A stretch of 8,356 bases of DNA from Pyrinomonadaceae bacterium (GCA_013695245.1 JACDAW010000091.1:1-8356); one strand, 5' to 3'; counted from the first letter of the stretch, positions 1-6,787 are shown. Numbers and translations: made by a program. Notes: generated from the letters alone by a model not told the origin.

Positions 1-272
1 CTACCAGGGCTTGCAGAAGCTGCATGAAAAGAGCAAGACGCCACGGAAGAAGCCGCGCAAGAGCGAGTTGACCGACGAGCAGAAGCAAAGCAACCGAGAG
101 TTAGCGCGTCGGCGAGTCGCGGTCGAGCATGTGATCCGCTGCTTGAAAATCTTCCGCATTCTGGCGGAGCGTTATCGCAACCGGAGGAAGCGATTCGCAA
201 TACGCTTCAACTTGATTGCCGGGCTGCACAACTTTGAACTCAGCCTTGGCTAATCACTTTTGCAAGAGGTCT
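1..272 (+). mobile_element. Right end of an IS5-type insertion sequence
   Basis: This span contains the transposase 3' end plus the short non-coding stretch after its stop. The sequence at 254-272, containing CTTTTGCAAGAGGTCT, has the position and style of an IS5-group terminal inverted repeat, a few bases past the stop codon. The left terminus and any target-site duplication are outside the window, so the boundary near 272 is inferred rather than demonstrated. The remaining bases to 389 are non-coding, and I see no gene, clear terminator or promoter in them. Confidence 0.55.
2..253 (+). CDS. IS5-family transposase, C-terminal part (cut by left window edge)
   Basis: The reading frame is open from base 2 with no start codon inside the window and ends at TAA (251-253), giving 83 residues. 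It is the C-terminal end of a DDE transposase of the IS5 type (ISL2/DDE_Tnp_4-like). The visible block opens with a Y-Q-G motif, continues with a Lys/Arg-rich stretch (TPRKKPRK), and then has an RRRVAVEHVIRCLKIFRIL segment. Its VEH glutamate is the expected third acidic catalytic residue. It closes with YRNRRKRF and an IAGLHNFEL tail typical of this group. The first two catalytic Asp residues would lie left of the window, so whether the element is intact cannot be judged. Family assignment is by recognition of these motifs. The exact IS subgroup is less certain. Confidence 0.85.
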   Translation, partial: YQGLQKLHEKSKTPRKKPRKSELTDEQKQSNRELARRRVAVEHVIRCLKIFRILAERYRNRRKRFAIRFNLIAGLHNFELSLG

Positions 273-389
273 ATTAATGCAATCCGAGTTCTTCTGAACA
301 TTAAATTCGCTATCTGCTTAAGTCTAACTCAGCCACCTAACAAACATCTTCTCCGCCGATTACAATGTTGATTATCTGAAGCTCAAGCT

Positions 390-1580
390 TTAAAGCGTGA
401 AGTTGAAGCTGATGAATCCGGTGACGCGCACGGGGCGTCCGTCAACAATCGTCGGGCGGAACCGCCAACGCCGCGCTGCATCTTCGGCCGCGCGCCGCAG
501 CAGGTCGGGGCCGCTCGCGCGCTGCACTGTTTCGACCGCGCCGCGCTCGTCCACAACGAGATAAACCGTCACAACGCCTTTCAGATTTCGTTCACGCGCA
601 AGTTGCGGATAGGAGGGCGCAACCCGTTGCGTCGCTTTCTCAACCAGCGAGCCGACGTTTAACAGTTGCCCGCTCACGCCCGTCGCGTTTGTGGAAGGAG
701 TTTGCGCGGACGGATTAGGGGCGGCAGCAGTAGATGAACTTTCGTTGGCAGGTGTGTTTACCGCTTGATTTGAATTGCTTTGGGTTGTCGTCGGAGTTGA
801 TGAAGAGTTGCTTGTAGGCGTCGCACTTTGGGTGTTTGCTGACGCAGTATTGGAAGCATTCGCGCGGGACGACGAACTTGTTCCTGCGCGAGACGAAAGG
901 CGCGCGTCAGGAGCGGCAAGGCGCTGACGGGCATCGGCCACTTCGCGTTGCCAGAGAGCGCGGTCAGCGTCTGATCTCGCTAGCGTCGTGCGCACTCCCG
1001 CCGCGTCTTCGAGAAGCGCGCTTGCGTCCATGTTGCGCGGATTCTCGCTGCGAATGCTCCGCGCCTGCTCTACGACGCGCTCTAAGAGAGAGCGCATTTG
1101 ATCAACGTCGGTACGTGCTTCCGCCGCCAAATCACTGCCCGTGATGTCGAGGCCGTAAAGACGATAGCGTTCAAGGTGTTGGCGCACGCTGTTGAGAGTT
1201 TGTCCGGCGAGCGCGAAAAAGGCGCGCGTGGCGTTTTCGTTCTGCGCATTTCTCATCTTGAATGCTTCGTCGAGCAGCGTCCCGGCGCGCGCGTAATCTG
1301 TTTGTTCGAGGTAAACGCTCATCAGCACCACGCGCACCACGTCTCGCACGGCGTTGTCAGTAGAAGCCGTGCGCAGAGTTTCCAGATCGCGCGCTGCCGC
1401 GTCTAAGTTTCCTATGGCAGCGAGCGAACGCGCGCGGGCGAGGCGACGCTGCATATCGTCAACGGTTGCGGTCTGGTTTTGCGCCACAACGAAATGCGAT
1501 GCCGCGAGAATCAGCGCGCCACACAGAAACAATTTATTGAATTTAGATTGTATGGCAGCCGGATAATTGCTTCTCTCCAT
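390..1580 (-). CDS. Exported protein with helical repeat-like region, Ser/Thr/Asn linker and TonB C-terminal domain
   Basis: This is a 396-residue protein starting at an ATG (1578-1580) with a good GGAGA ribosome site 5 bases upstream. Residues about 14-33 form a basic-then-hydrophobic signal ending VVA before Gln34, so it is a cleavable signal peptide or a membrane anchor. Residues 40-222 are Ala/Arg/Leu-rich and look alpha-helical. They may be divergent TPR-like repeats, such as the segments around 45-70 and 80-108. Residues 226-302 are a low-complexity Ser/Thr/Asn/Ala/Pro linker. Residues about 312-396 are a TonB_C domain: VAPSYPQLARERNLKG, then a V-x-V-x-L-V-V-D-E-x-G strand, RRWRFRPTIVDGRPV, and a terminal ISFNF. 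Known TonB_C domains contact outer-membrane receptors. Here the helical region and linker replace the usual Pro-Lys periplasmic rod, so the protein may act as a periplasmic adaptor rather than a classical TonB. No ExbB or ExbD gene is adjacent. The domain call is firm, the function unknown. Confidence 0.85.
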   Translation of the reverse strand: MERSNYPAAIQSKFNKLFLCGALILAASHFVVAQNQTATVDDMQRRLARARSLAAIGNLDAAARDLETLRTASTDNAVRDVVRVVLMSVYLEQTDYARAGTLLDEAFKMRNAQNENATRAFFALAGQTLNSVRQHLERYRLYGLDITGSDLAAEARTDVDQMRSLLERVVEQARSIRSENPRNMDASALLEDAAGVRTTLARSDADRALWQREVADARQRLAAPDARLSSRAGTSSSSRANASNTASANTQSATPTSNSSSTPTTTQSNSNQAVNTPANESSSTAAAPNPSAQTPSTNATGVSGQLLNVGSLVEKATQRVAPSYPQLARERNLKGVVTVYLVVDERGAVETVQRASGPDLLRRAAEDAARRWRFRPTIVDGRPVRVTGFISFNFTL

Positions 1581-1585
1581 AGAAA

Positions 1586-1590
1586 TCTCC
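1586..1590 (-). promoter_or_regulatory. Ribosome binding site of the TonB_C-domain gene
   Basis: On the minus strand GGAGA lies 5 bases before the ATG at 1580. This is one of only two strong Shine-Dalgarno matches in the window (the other precedes cdd), and it fixes the start of the TonB_C-domain gene. Confidence 0.8.
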
Positions 1591-1621
1591 GAAAAGCAAA
1601 AGCGAGCTTTGATGCTCGCTT
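1591..1621 (-). terminator. Intrinsic terminator-like hairpin after the nucleoside operon
   Basis: Read on the minus strand, AAGCGAGC (1621-1614) pairs perfectly with GCTCGCTT (1607-1600) around the six-base loop ATCAAA. The stem is followed by TTGCTTTTC, a U-rich tail interrupted by one G. It begins about 40 bases after the amidohydrolase stop codon and ends just before the ribosome site of the next gene. It therefore fits a factor-independent terminator closing the salvage operon. The plus-strand side has no T-run, so it is not symmetric. Because a candidate promoter lies upstream of it (1649-1678), the same hairpin would also sit in the leader of the TonB_C gene. Confidence 0.75.
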
Positions 1622-1648
1622 ATAAAAGAACGTAGAGAATGTTTCGCT

Positions 1649-1678
1649 ATTATGAACTCTTTCACCGCGTTCGATCAA
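1649..1678 (-). promoter_or_regulatory. Candidate sigma-70-type promoter for the TonB_C-domain gene
   Basis: On the minus strand TTGATC (1678-1673, four of six matches to TTGACA) is separated by 18 bases from CATAAT (1654-1649, five of six matches to TATAAT). The -35 hexamer lies in the last codons of the amidohydrolase gene and the -10 just after its stop. Transcription would start near 1642 and read through the hairpin at 1600-1621 before the gene. This is an inference from consensus matching only. Confidence 0.4.
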
Positions 1679-3128
1679 CTCGCACGAAAGCATTTTGACT
1701 TTCCGGCGTTCGTCGCAAGGCGAGGCTTCTGACTATTCTTTCACGGAAGAAGCGCGCCCGTTCTTTGATCTTCACTTCGTCAAGCGTCAACAAACGGCGG
1801 TCGCGCATAACGATGCGTCCTTCGATGCAGACCGTGAGCACATCGGCGGCTTTCGTCGTATAGACGAGTTGCGAGTAGATGTCGTAGTTCGGCGTTTGGT
1901 GTAACTCATCTGAATCGAGAACGACGAAATCGGCGCGCTTTCCCGCTTCGAGCGATCCCGTCTCGTTTTCGAGATGAAGAGCGCGCGCACCATTAATGGT
2001 CGCCATCTCGAAAGCAACTCGCGCCGGTATGACGCGCGGATCGAAACTTGTAACTTTATGCAATTTCGCAACCGTGTCGATCTCTTCCCACATGTCGAGA
2101 TCATTATTCGACGCCGCGCCGTCCGTGCCTAATCCCACATGCACTCCCTCCGCAAGCATCTGCGGCACGGGTGCGACGCCGGAAGCGAGTTTCATATTTG
2201 ATTGCGGATTATGAACCACTCCGACGCCTGCTTGTCGCAGTAGTTTGATCTCTTCAGCGTCGGCGTAAACAACATGCGCGGCGATCACGCGACTATTTAG
2301 AAAACCGATACGATTCAAGTAAGCGACAGGTCGCGCACCTTTAGACGCCTGAATATCAGCGACTTCCTTTCTCGTCTCCGCAACATGAATCACAACTGGC
2401 GCGTTCCTCTGCACGGATAACGCTTGGACAGCGCGCAGGTGCTCTTCAGAGACGGTGTATGGGGCGTGCGGCGCGAGCGCCGCCGTAATCAATTTATGTC
2501 CGCGCCACTTGTCAACGAACCTTCGCACATAGGCCATTGCTTCGATGTTCGTTTTATTGTCCGGCACAGGAAAATCTATGATCGTTTCGCCCAACACGCC
2601 GCGCACTCCGGCGCGCGCCGTCTCATCCGCAATTGCATCCTCAAAGTAATACATATCGCAGTAGGTCGTCGTGCCGCCGCGAATCATCTCTGCTAAACCG
2701 AGTTGCGTTCCGGCGCGCACAAACTCTTCCGTCACGTTTTTAGCTTCGGCCGGAAAGATATATTTCGTGAGCCATTCGCTCAATTCGAGATCATCGGCGA
2801 GTCCGCGAAAGAGCGTCATCGGAATATGAGTGTGCCCGTTGATGAGTCCGGGTACGACGATTCGACCGCGCGCTTCGATGATCTCTTTTGAGTTGTAGCT
2901 TGATTCTATTTCAGCGCGCGAACCGACGGCGGCGATGCGACCGTCGCGCACCGCGAGCGCGCCCTCGTTAATGACACGCCTCTCGCCGTCCATTGTTACA
3001 ATCGTGCCGCCGCGCACGATTATGTCAACCCGCGCGCGTTGTTTCGTGAGAGCAGGCGCAGATATTGGCGCGCAAAGAAGAATTAGAACGAGCGTGAATA
3101 TCAGGGCAGTGTGATGAGGTTTATACAT
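1662..3128 (-). CDS. Exported amidohydrolase, MTA/SAH (adenosine-like) deaminase type
   Basis: This is a 488-residue metal-dependent amidohydrolase of the MtaD/TrzN/SsnA group. Members hydrolyse an amino group from a purine or triazine, for example 5'-methylthioadenosine or S-adenosylhomocysteine to the inosine analogue. The expected residues are all visible: H99 and H101 in NGHTH, H221 in APHAPY, H248 and E251 in HVAE, H285 in AAHVVY, and D336 in GTDGAASNN. By family analogy H99, H101, H248 and D336 bind the metal, and E251 and H285 act in catalysis. Ahead of the usual start (about residue 33, VDIIVRGGTIVTMDG) sits a basic hydrophobic segment (9-24) with an APA/LT cleavage site near residue 26, so export is predicted. 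The C-terminus carries about 20 extra basic residues. The ATG at 3128 is 7 bases after the cdd stop, with AGGAA almost touching it, so the ribosome site is poorly spaced. It is the last gene of the operon. The substrate is not certain: other aminohydrolases share this fold. Confidence 0.88.
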   Translation of the reverse strand: MYKPHHTALIFTLVLILLCAPISAPALTKQRARVDIIVRGGTIVTMDGERRVINEGALAVRDGRIAAVGSRAEIESSYNSKEIIEARGRIVVPGLINGHTHIPMTLFRGLADDLELSEWLTKYIFPAEAKNVTEEFVRAGTQLGLAEMIRGGTTTYCDMYYFEDAIADETARAGVRGVLGETIIDFPVPDNKTNIEAMAYVRRFVDKWRGHKLITAALAPHAPYTVSEEHLRAVQALSVQRNAPVVIHVAETRKEVADIQASKGARPVAYLNRIGFLNSRVIAAHVVYADAEEIKLLRQAGVGVVHNPQSNMKLASGVAPVPQMLAEGVHVGLGTDGAASNNDLDMWEEIDTVAKLHKVTSFDPRVIPARVAFEMATINGARALHLENETGSLEAGKRADFVVLDSDELHQTPNYDIYSQLVYTTKAADVLTVCIEGRIVMRDRRLLTLDEVKIKERARFFRERIVRSLALRRTPESQNAFVRVDRTR

Positions 3129-3135
3129 TTCCTAT

Positions 3136-3549
3136 TTAAGGCTTCCTATTTTTTTCGTCGAGGAATCTGGCATCGAAGGCGAGCGGGAAAAGTTCACGCA
3201 TCTGATGCGTCTCTGTCGCCCCGCTAAGATTTGCGAGCGTCACGGGCAAGTCGCCACAAAACTCCCAGATGATCTGCCGACACGCGCCGCATGGAGGCGT
3301 TAATGTTTCAGTGTCAGCCACGACGACGATGCGCTTAAACCCGCGCGCGCCTTCCGACAAAGCCTTCCAGATCGCCACTCGCTCGGCACAAACGGTTAAA
3401 CCGTAAGTCGCATTCTCGACATTGCAGCCAGTGAAAACGCGCCCGTCATCGGCAACCAAACTTGCTCCGACACGAAACTTTGAAAACTCCGCGACGGCAA
3501 ACTCGCGCGCGCGTTTTGCGGCTTCAATAAGTTGGTCGTCTTCTGTCAC
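3136..3549 (-). CDS. cdd: Cytidine deaminase
   Basis: This is a 137-residue cytosolic zinc enzyme converting cytidine and deoxycytidine to uridine and deoxyuridine with release of ammonia. The size matches the short homotetrameric (Bacillus/human-like) class, which usually has 130-146 residues. Visible motifs are FSKFRVGA (22-29), GCNVEN (41-46, with the sugar-binding Asn43 and Glu45), CAE (54-56, zinc-binding Cys and the proton-shuttling Glu56) and PCGACRQ (86-92, with Cys87 and Cys90 as the other zinc ligands). Nothing essential is missing. Translation starts at GTG (3549-3547), which overlaps the udk stop as GTGA, so the two genes are probably translationally coupled. AGGAAG six bases upstream confirms this start. 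In context it feeds uridine to Udk and deoxyuridine to the phosphorylase. Confidence 0.97.
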   Translation of the reverse strand: MTEDDQLIEAAKRAREFAVAEFSKFRVGASLVADDGRVFTGCNVENATYGLTVCAERVAIWKALSEGARGFKRIVVVADTETLTPPCGACRQIIWEFCGDLPVTLANLSGATETHQMRELFPLAFDARFLDEKNRKP

Positions 3550-4214
3550 CCTGCGCTTCCTGCCTGCTTTCCCATTATGCTGACAGCCATTGCCAGACGC
3601 TCGCGGATTTTGCCGCTCAATAGATCAATGCCGACCGAGTTATTGCCGCCTTCGGGAATAATCACGTCAGCGCATCGCTTCGACGGCTCGACAAACTGCA
3701 TGTGCATCGGGCGCACTGTCGCCGAGTATTGTTCGATCACGGAATCAACCGTGCGCCCGCGCTCGGCGATGTCGCGGCGCAGACGACGAATAAAGCGAAT
3801 ATCATCCGGCGTATCAACGAATACTTTGATGTCCATCTCATCGAGAAGGCGCTTGTCGGCGAAAATAAGAATGCCTTCAACGATGATGATCGGCTTCGGT
3901 TCTACACGCTTCGTCTCACTCTGTCGCGTGTGCGTCTTAAAATCATAGATGGGCAGTTCTACCCGCTCGTTTGCTTTCAGCGCACGCAAATGATCAATGA
4001 GCAGATCGTTATCGAGCGCGTCCGGGTGATCGAAGTTGGCGGCGTTACGAAAATCAAGCGGCATTTCGTCAAGATTGCGATAATAAGAATCCTGCTGCAA
4101 AAAGACGACTTCGCCTGCGCCAACTGCTTCAAGAATACGCGCTGCAACCGTGGTTTTACCCGAACCCGTGCCGCCACAAATCCCGATCACCATTCTTGAG
4201 GATTCTCTTTCCAT
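3546..4214 (-). CDS. udk: Uridine kinase
   Basis: This 222-residue cytosolic P-loop kinase phosphorylates uridine and cytidine to UMP and CMP with a nucleoside triphosphate. Numbering from the ATG at 4214, the Walker A motif GGTGSGKT is at 14-21. Next come DSYY (42-45, catalytic Asp), NFDHPDALD (60-68), YDFKTHTR (90-97, nucleoside site), IIVEGIL (110-116), the RRLRRDIAERGR segment (143-154, lid region) and the SATVRPMH plus FVEPSK segment (164-179). Length fits the family (about 205-215). Start choice: a TTG at 4217 is directly upstream, and a third option is ATG at 4193. I prefer the ATG at 4214, since neither other codon has a better ribosome site and the resulting N-terminus resembles that of known Udk proteins. 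The gap to punA is 42 bp. The gene overlaps cdd by four bases. Confidence 0.96.
   Translation of the reverse strand: MERESSRMVIGICGGTGSGKTTVAARILEAVGAGEVVFLQQDSYYRNLDEMPLDFRNAANFDHPDALDNDLLIDHLRALKANERVELPIYDFKTHTRQSETKRVEPKPIIIVEGILIFADKRLLDEMDIKVFVDTPDDIRFIRRLRRDIAERGRTVDSVIEQYSATVRPMHMQFVEPSKRCADVIIPEGGNNSVGIDLLSGKIRERLAMAVSIMGKQAGSAG
3556..3561 (-). promoter_or_regulatory. Ribosome binding site deciding the GTG start of cdd
   Basis: AGGAAG on the minus strand lies six bases before GTG (3549). It sits inside the last codons of udk and supports the non-ATG start and the four-base overlap of the two genes. Confidence 0.75.
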
Positions 4215-4256
4215 CAACTCACAAACTTTGAAAAAGCATAAACTTGCAATTGCGAT

Positions 4257-5105
4257 TTAAGCTGACAATCGCGGAATCACGCGGCGCAGCAGTTCGGTAA
4301 ATTTTTCGCGCACGCGCGCGCCCGTCTCCATCACTTCCGCGTGATTGATCGGTTGGTCGAGCACGCCCGCCGCCATGTTCGTGATGCACGAAATTCCTAA
4401 CACCTTCAAGCCCATGTGACGCGCCACAATCGCTTCCGGCGCGGTGCTCATCCCAACCGCATCTGCGCCGAGCGTGCGAAGCATCCTGATCTCAGCCGGA
4501 GTTTCATAACTTGGGCCGGACAAAGCTGCATACACGCCGCGCCGCAACTCCAAGCCAATCGCTTTTCCTTCTTCTACAGCGATCTCTTGAAAATCACGCG
4601 CATAGACTTCAGACATATCAGGAAAGCGCGCGCCGAAGCGGTCGTCGTTCGCGCCGCGCAAAGGATTCGCGCCCATCAGATTGAGGTGATCGCTGATGAT
4701 CATCAATGCACCTTGATCGAAAGCGAGATTGATGCCGCCCGCCGCGTTTGTCAACAATACCGAGCGCACGCCGAGCGCTCCAAGCACGCGCATCGGAAAC
4801 GTCACTTCCTCAAATGAATAACCTTCATAATAATGAAAACGCCCTTGCATCGCTGCAATGCTCACACCATTCGTTTTTCCGATTACGAGGCGTCCGGCAT
4901 GTCCTTCAACGGTTGAGCGCGCAAAGCCGGGGATGTCCGCGTAATCAAGCGCGACTTGCTCTTCAAGTTGATCGGCAAACGCGCCGAGTCCGCTTCCGAG
5001 CACAACGGCCGTTCGCACCTCCTCGCCGTAGTGCGCGCGGACGATGCGCGCCGCGTGTTCGGCTCGCTCGTAAAGTATTTCAGGTCTCGAATCTTCAGTC
5101 ATCAT
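4257..5105 (-). CDS. punA: Purine nucleoside phosphorylase, trimeric (class II, PNP/MTAP superfamily)
   Basis: This 282-residue cytosolic enzyme cleaves inosine, guanosine and their deoxy forms with phosphate to free base plus (deoxy)ribose-1-phosphate. It matches the mammalian-like trimeric class rather than hexameric DeoD. The motifs are GSGLG (37-41, phosphate loop), EGHAG (67-71), QGRFHYYEGY (87-96, with the phosphate-site His91 and Glu94), TNAAGGIN (119-126), GPSYETPAE (197-205) and GADAVGMSTAPE (213-224), followed by TNMAAG (242-247). E201 and N243 fall at the positions that in the human enzyme bind the purine N1/O6 region, which predicts 6-oxopurine preference and poor use of adenosine. 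That makes an upstream adenosine deaminase step useful. Two adjacent ATGs (5105 and 5102) could start it. No clear Shine-Dalgarno is present, and a palindrome lies just upstream. Confidence 0.95.
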   Translation of the reverse strand: MMTEDSRPEILYERAEHAARIVRAHYGEEVRTAVVLGSGLGAFADQLEEQVALDYADIPGFARSTVEGHAGRLVIGKTNGVSIAAMQGRFHYYEGYSFEEVTFPMRVLGALGVRSVLLTNAAGGINLAFDQGALMIISDHLNLMGANPLRGANDDRFGARFPDMSEVYARDFQEIAVEEGKAIGLELRRGVYAALSGPSYETPAEIRMLRTLGADAVGMSTAPEAIVARHMGLKVLGISCITNMAAGVLDQPINHAEVMETGARVREKFTELLRRVIPRLSA

Positions 5106-5110
5106 TAATT

Positions 5111-5129
5111 ATACGAAGATAGTTCGTAT
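5111..5129. repeat. Perfect inverted repeat filling the nupC-punA gap
   Basis: ATACGAA (5111-5117) and TTCGTAT (5123-5129) are exact reverse complements around a five-base spacer, GATAG. They occupy 19 of the 26 bases between the nupC stop and the punA start. The arms are AT-rich and no U-run follows, so it is not a typical terminator. It could be a protein operator, an RNA hairpin that sets the relative expression or mRNA stability of nupC and punA, or a translation-control element for a gene with no visible Shine-Dalgarno. Confidence 0.7.
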
Positions 5130-5131
5130 GT

Positions 5132-6751
5132 TTAACTCAAAATCCCGGCGATGGTTGCGGTCAGACACGTGGCGACGAAGCCGCCGAGCAGGGCGCGCAG
5201 TCCGAGACGCGCGAGATCGGAACGGCGATTCGGGGCCAGTCCGCCGATGCCGCCGATCTGGATGCCGATAGAAGAAAAGTTGGCAAAGCCGCAGAGCGCA
5301 TAAGTCGCAATCAGAATTGAGCGCGGCTGCAATTGCCCTTGCACGTTCCCGCCGAGCGGCGACATCTTCAAATAAGCGACGAACTCATTGAGCACGAGCT
5401 TCGTGCCGAAGAGATCGCCGACCTTCACTGTATCCGCCCAAGGCACACCCATCACATAAGCCAGTGGCGCGAAGACATAACCGAAAATCAAGCCGAGATC
5501 GAAATCACGCCCCATATACTGATTAAGCCCGACGATGCCGCCGAACCAACTGAGGATCGCGTTAACAAGCGCGATCAAAGCGATAAATGCGATGAGCATC
5601 GCGGCGACGTTGATCGCAAGCTGCATTCCCTCGCCCGCTCCGCGCGATGCAGCGTCAATGATGTTGGCGTCAAGCTTTTCCGTGCTCAAGCGCACCGTGC
5701 CCGCCGTATCCGACGTCTCCTTCTCCGGGTAGAGCATCTTCCCGATGAGCAGACTTGCAGGCGCGGCCATGACGCTGCCCGTTAAAAGAAACACGGGATC
5801 AATCCCAAGCCCGATGTACGCCGCGAGCACGCCGCCGGAGACGGTCGCCATCCCGCCGATCATGATCGTCAAAAGTTCCGACATCGTCATCGTCTTAATA
5901 AAGGGTGCGATCACGAGCGGCGCTTCCGTCTGTCCCATAAAGACGTTCGCCGCGTTTGAGAGCGACTCCGCGCCGCTCGTTTTCATTGTGCGCTGCATGA
6001 TGAGCGCCATCACATAAACGATGCGCTGCATAATGCCGAGATAATAAAGAATCGCAAAGAGAGATGCGACGAAGATGATCGTTGGCAGAATTTTGAAAGC
6101 AAAGATCAAACCGAAACGATTGGCGAAAGCGATTGAATCAGGCATCGTGCGGCTGACGGTTTCGATGTATGCCGGATCGGCCAAACGTCCGAATACAAAC
6201 TTCGCTCCCTCGTCCGAGAACGCCAATAGCTTCGCAATGCCCTGCCCGATTGTGTTGAAGATTATAAAGCCGATGCGCGTGCGCAAGATAAAAAGCGCAA
6301 AGATTATCTGCAACGCGAATCCCCATGCCACCGTGCGCCAAGGAATGCGGCTGCGATCATTCGATGCGAGATAAATAACCGCAAGCATAAGCGCGATTCC
6401 GACAAATCCGATCAGGCGCGTGGCGATTGGCACCGGCGTTTCACGCACAATCTCGTGCAACGTCTTTGTCTGCGCCGAAGGCGCGGGCGAAGGACTCGGC
6501 GCGGCGGGCGAAGAAATGACTGAAGGACTCGTCGGCGGAGCGTTCGGTTGATCTTGCGCGGCGGCGAGTTGCAATCGCGTGTTTACGTCATCGGTCGTCA
6601 CGTGCGTGTCGTGGGTGGTGCCTTGCTGCGCTTCTGCCCTGACGTCGTTTAATATGGAAGCTATGGCGAATACAACGCCAAAGATCAAAATGCAAAGGAC
6701 ACTCCAACGTGCGCGAGGCACAACACGGGTGAACTTAAAAGGAATTTTCAT
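5132..6751 (-). CDS. nupC: Concentrative nucleoside transporter (CNT/NupC family) with N-terminal extension
   Basis: This is a 539-residue inner-membrane symporter importing nucleosides with H+ or Na+. The transporter core begins near residue 110 and fills the remaining 430, close to the usual NupC length of about 400. Diagnostic motifs are GQTEAPL (273-279), ATVSGGVLAAYI (302-313), KLVLNEFVAY (451-460) and GFANFSSIGIQIGG (488-501). By comparison with the Vibrio cholerae CNT structure, Gln274, Thr275, Glu276, Asn455-Glu456, Asn491 and Ser494 correspond to the nucleoside and ion site. Unusually, about 105 residues precede the core. They comprise a basic start, a hydrophobic helix (17-34) and a polar linker rich in Gln, then Pro/Ser/Ala (about 68-95). 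The ATG at 6751 has only a distant AAGAAGG (about 14 bases away), but no better internal start would remove the extension. The gene encodes the entry step for the whole operon. Confidence 0.93.
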   Translation of the reverse strand: MKIPFKFTRVVPRARWSVLCILIFGVVFAIASILNDVRAEAQQGTTHDTHVTTDDVNTRLQLAAAQDQPNAPPTSPSVISSPAAPSPSPAPSAQTKTLHEIVRETPVPIATRLIGFVGIALMLAVIYLASNDRSRIPWRTVAWGFALQIIFALFILRTRIGFIIFNTIGQGIAKLLAFSDEGAKFVFGRLADPAYIETVSRTMPDSIAFANRFGLIFAFKILPTIIFVASLFAILYYLGIMQRIVYVMALIMQRTMKTSGAESLSNAANVFMGQTEAPLVIAPFIKTMTMSELLTIMIGGMATVSGGVLAAYIGLGIDPVFLLTGSVMAAPASLLIGKMLYPEKETSDTAGTVRLSTEKLDANIIDAASRGAGEGMQLAINVAAMLIAFIALIALVNAILSWFGGIVGLNQYMGRDFDLGLIFGYVFAPLAYVMGVPWADTVKVGDLFGTKLVLNEFVAYLKMSPLGGNVQGQLQPRSILIATYALCGFANFSSIGIQIGGIGGLAPNRRSDLARLGLRALLGGFVATCLTATIAGILS

Positions 6752-6787
6752 TGATTGACGCGCGCCTTCTTAACCGTTGAGAAATAG

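Noticed and set aside
381..392. AAGCT/AGCTT repeat at the end of the TonB_C gene as a terminator
   Set aside because: The arms are five bases with a two-base loop, overlap the stop codon and have no U-rich tail. No terminator was identified for this gene.
3532..4199. Long plus-strand open frames opposite udk and cdd
   Set aside because: They lie antisense to clear, motif-complete genes, have no ribosome site and encode Arg/Ile-rich sequences with no recognisable domain. They are by-products of codon bias on the coding strand, as are the other plus-strand frames over 836-8060.
4222..4253. Short palindromes CAAACTTTG and GCAATTGC in the punA-udk gap
   Set aside because: The arms are only four bases long and no U-run follows. 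This is expected by chance in AT-rich spacer sequence.
5108..5113. TATAAT on the minus strand just before punA, as a possible -10 box
   Set aside because: It is only 2 bases from the first ATG, so transcription would start inside the gene, and no good -35 lies 16-18 bases upstream (best is TTAAAC, three of six).
6489..6531. GAAGGACTCG repeated at 6489-6498 and 6522-6531
   Set aside because: It lies in the Pro/Ser/Ala linker codons of nupC and is explained by low-complexity coding sequence. Two copies are too few for a functional repeat claim.
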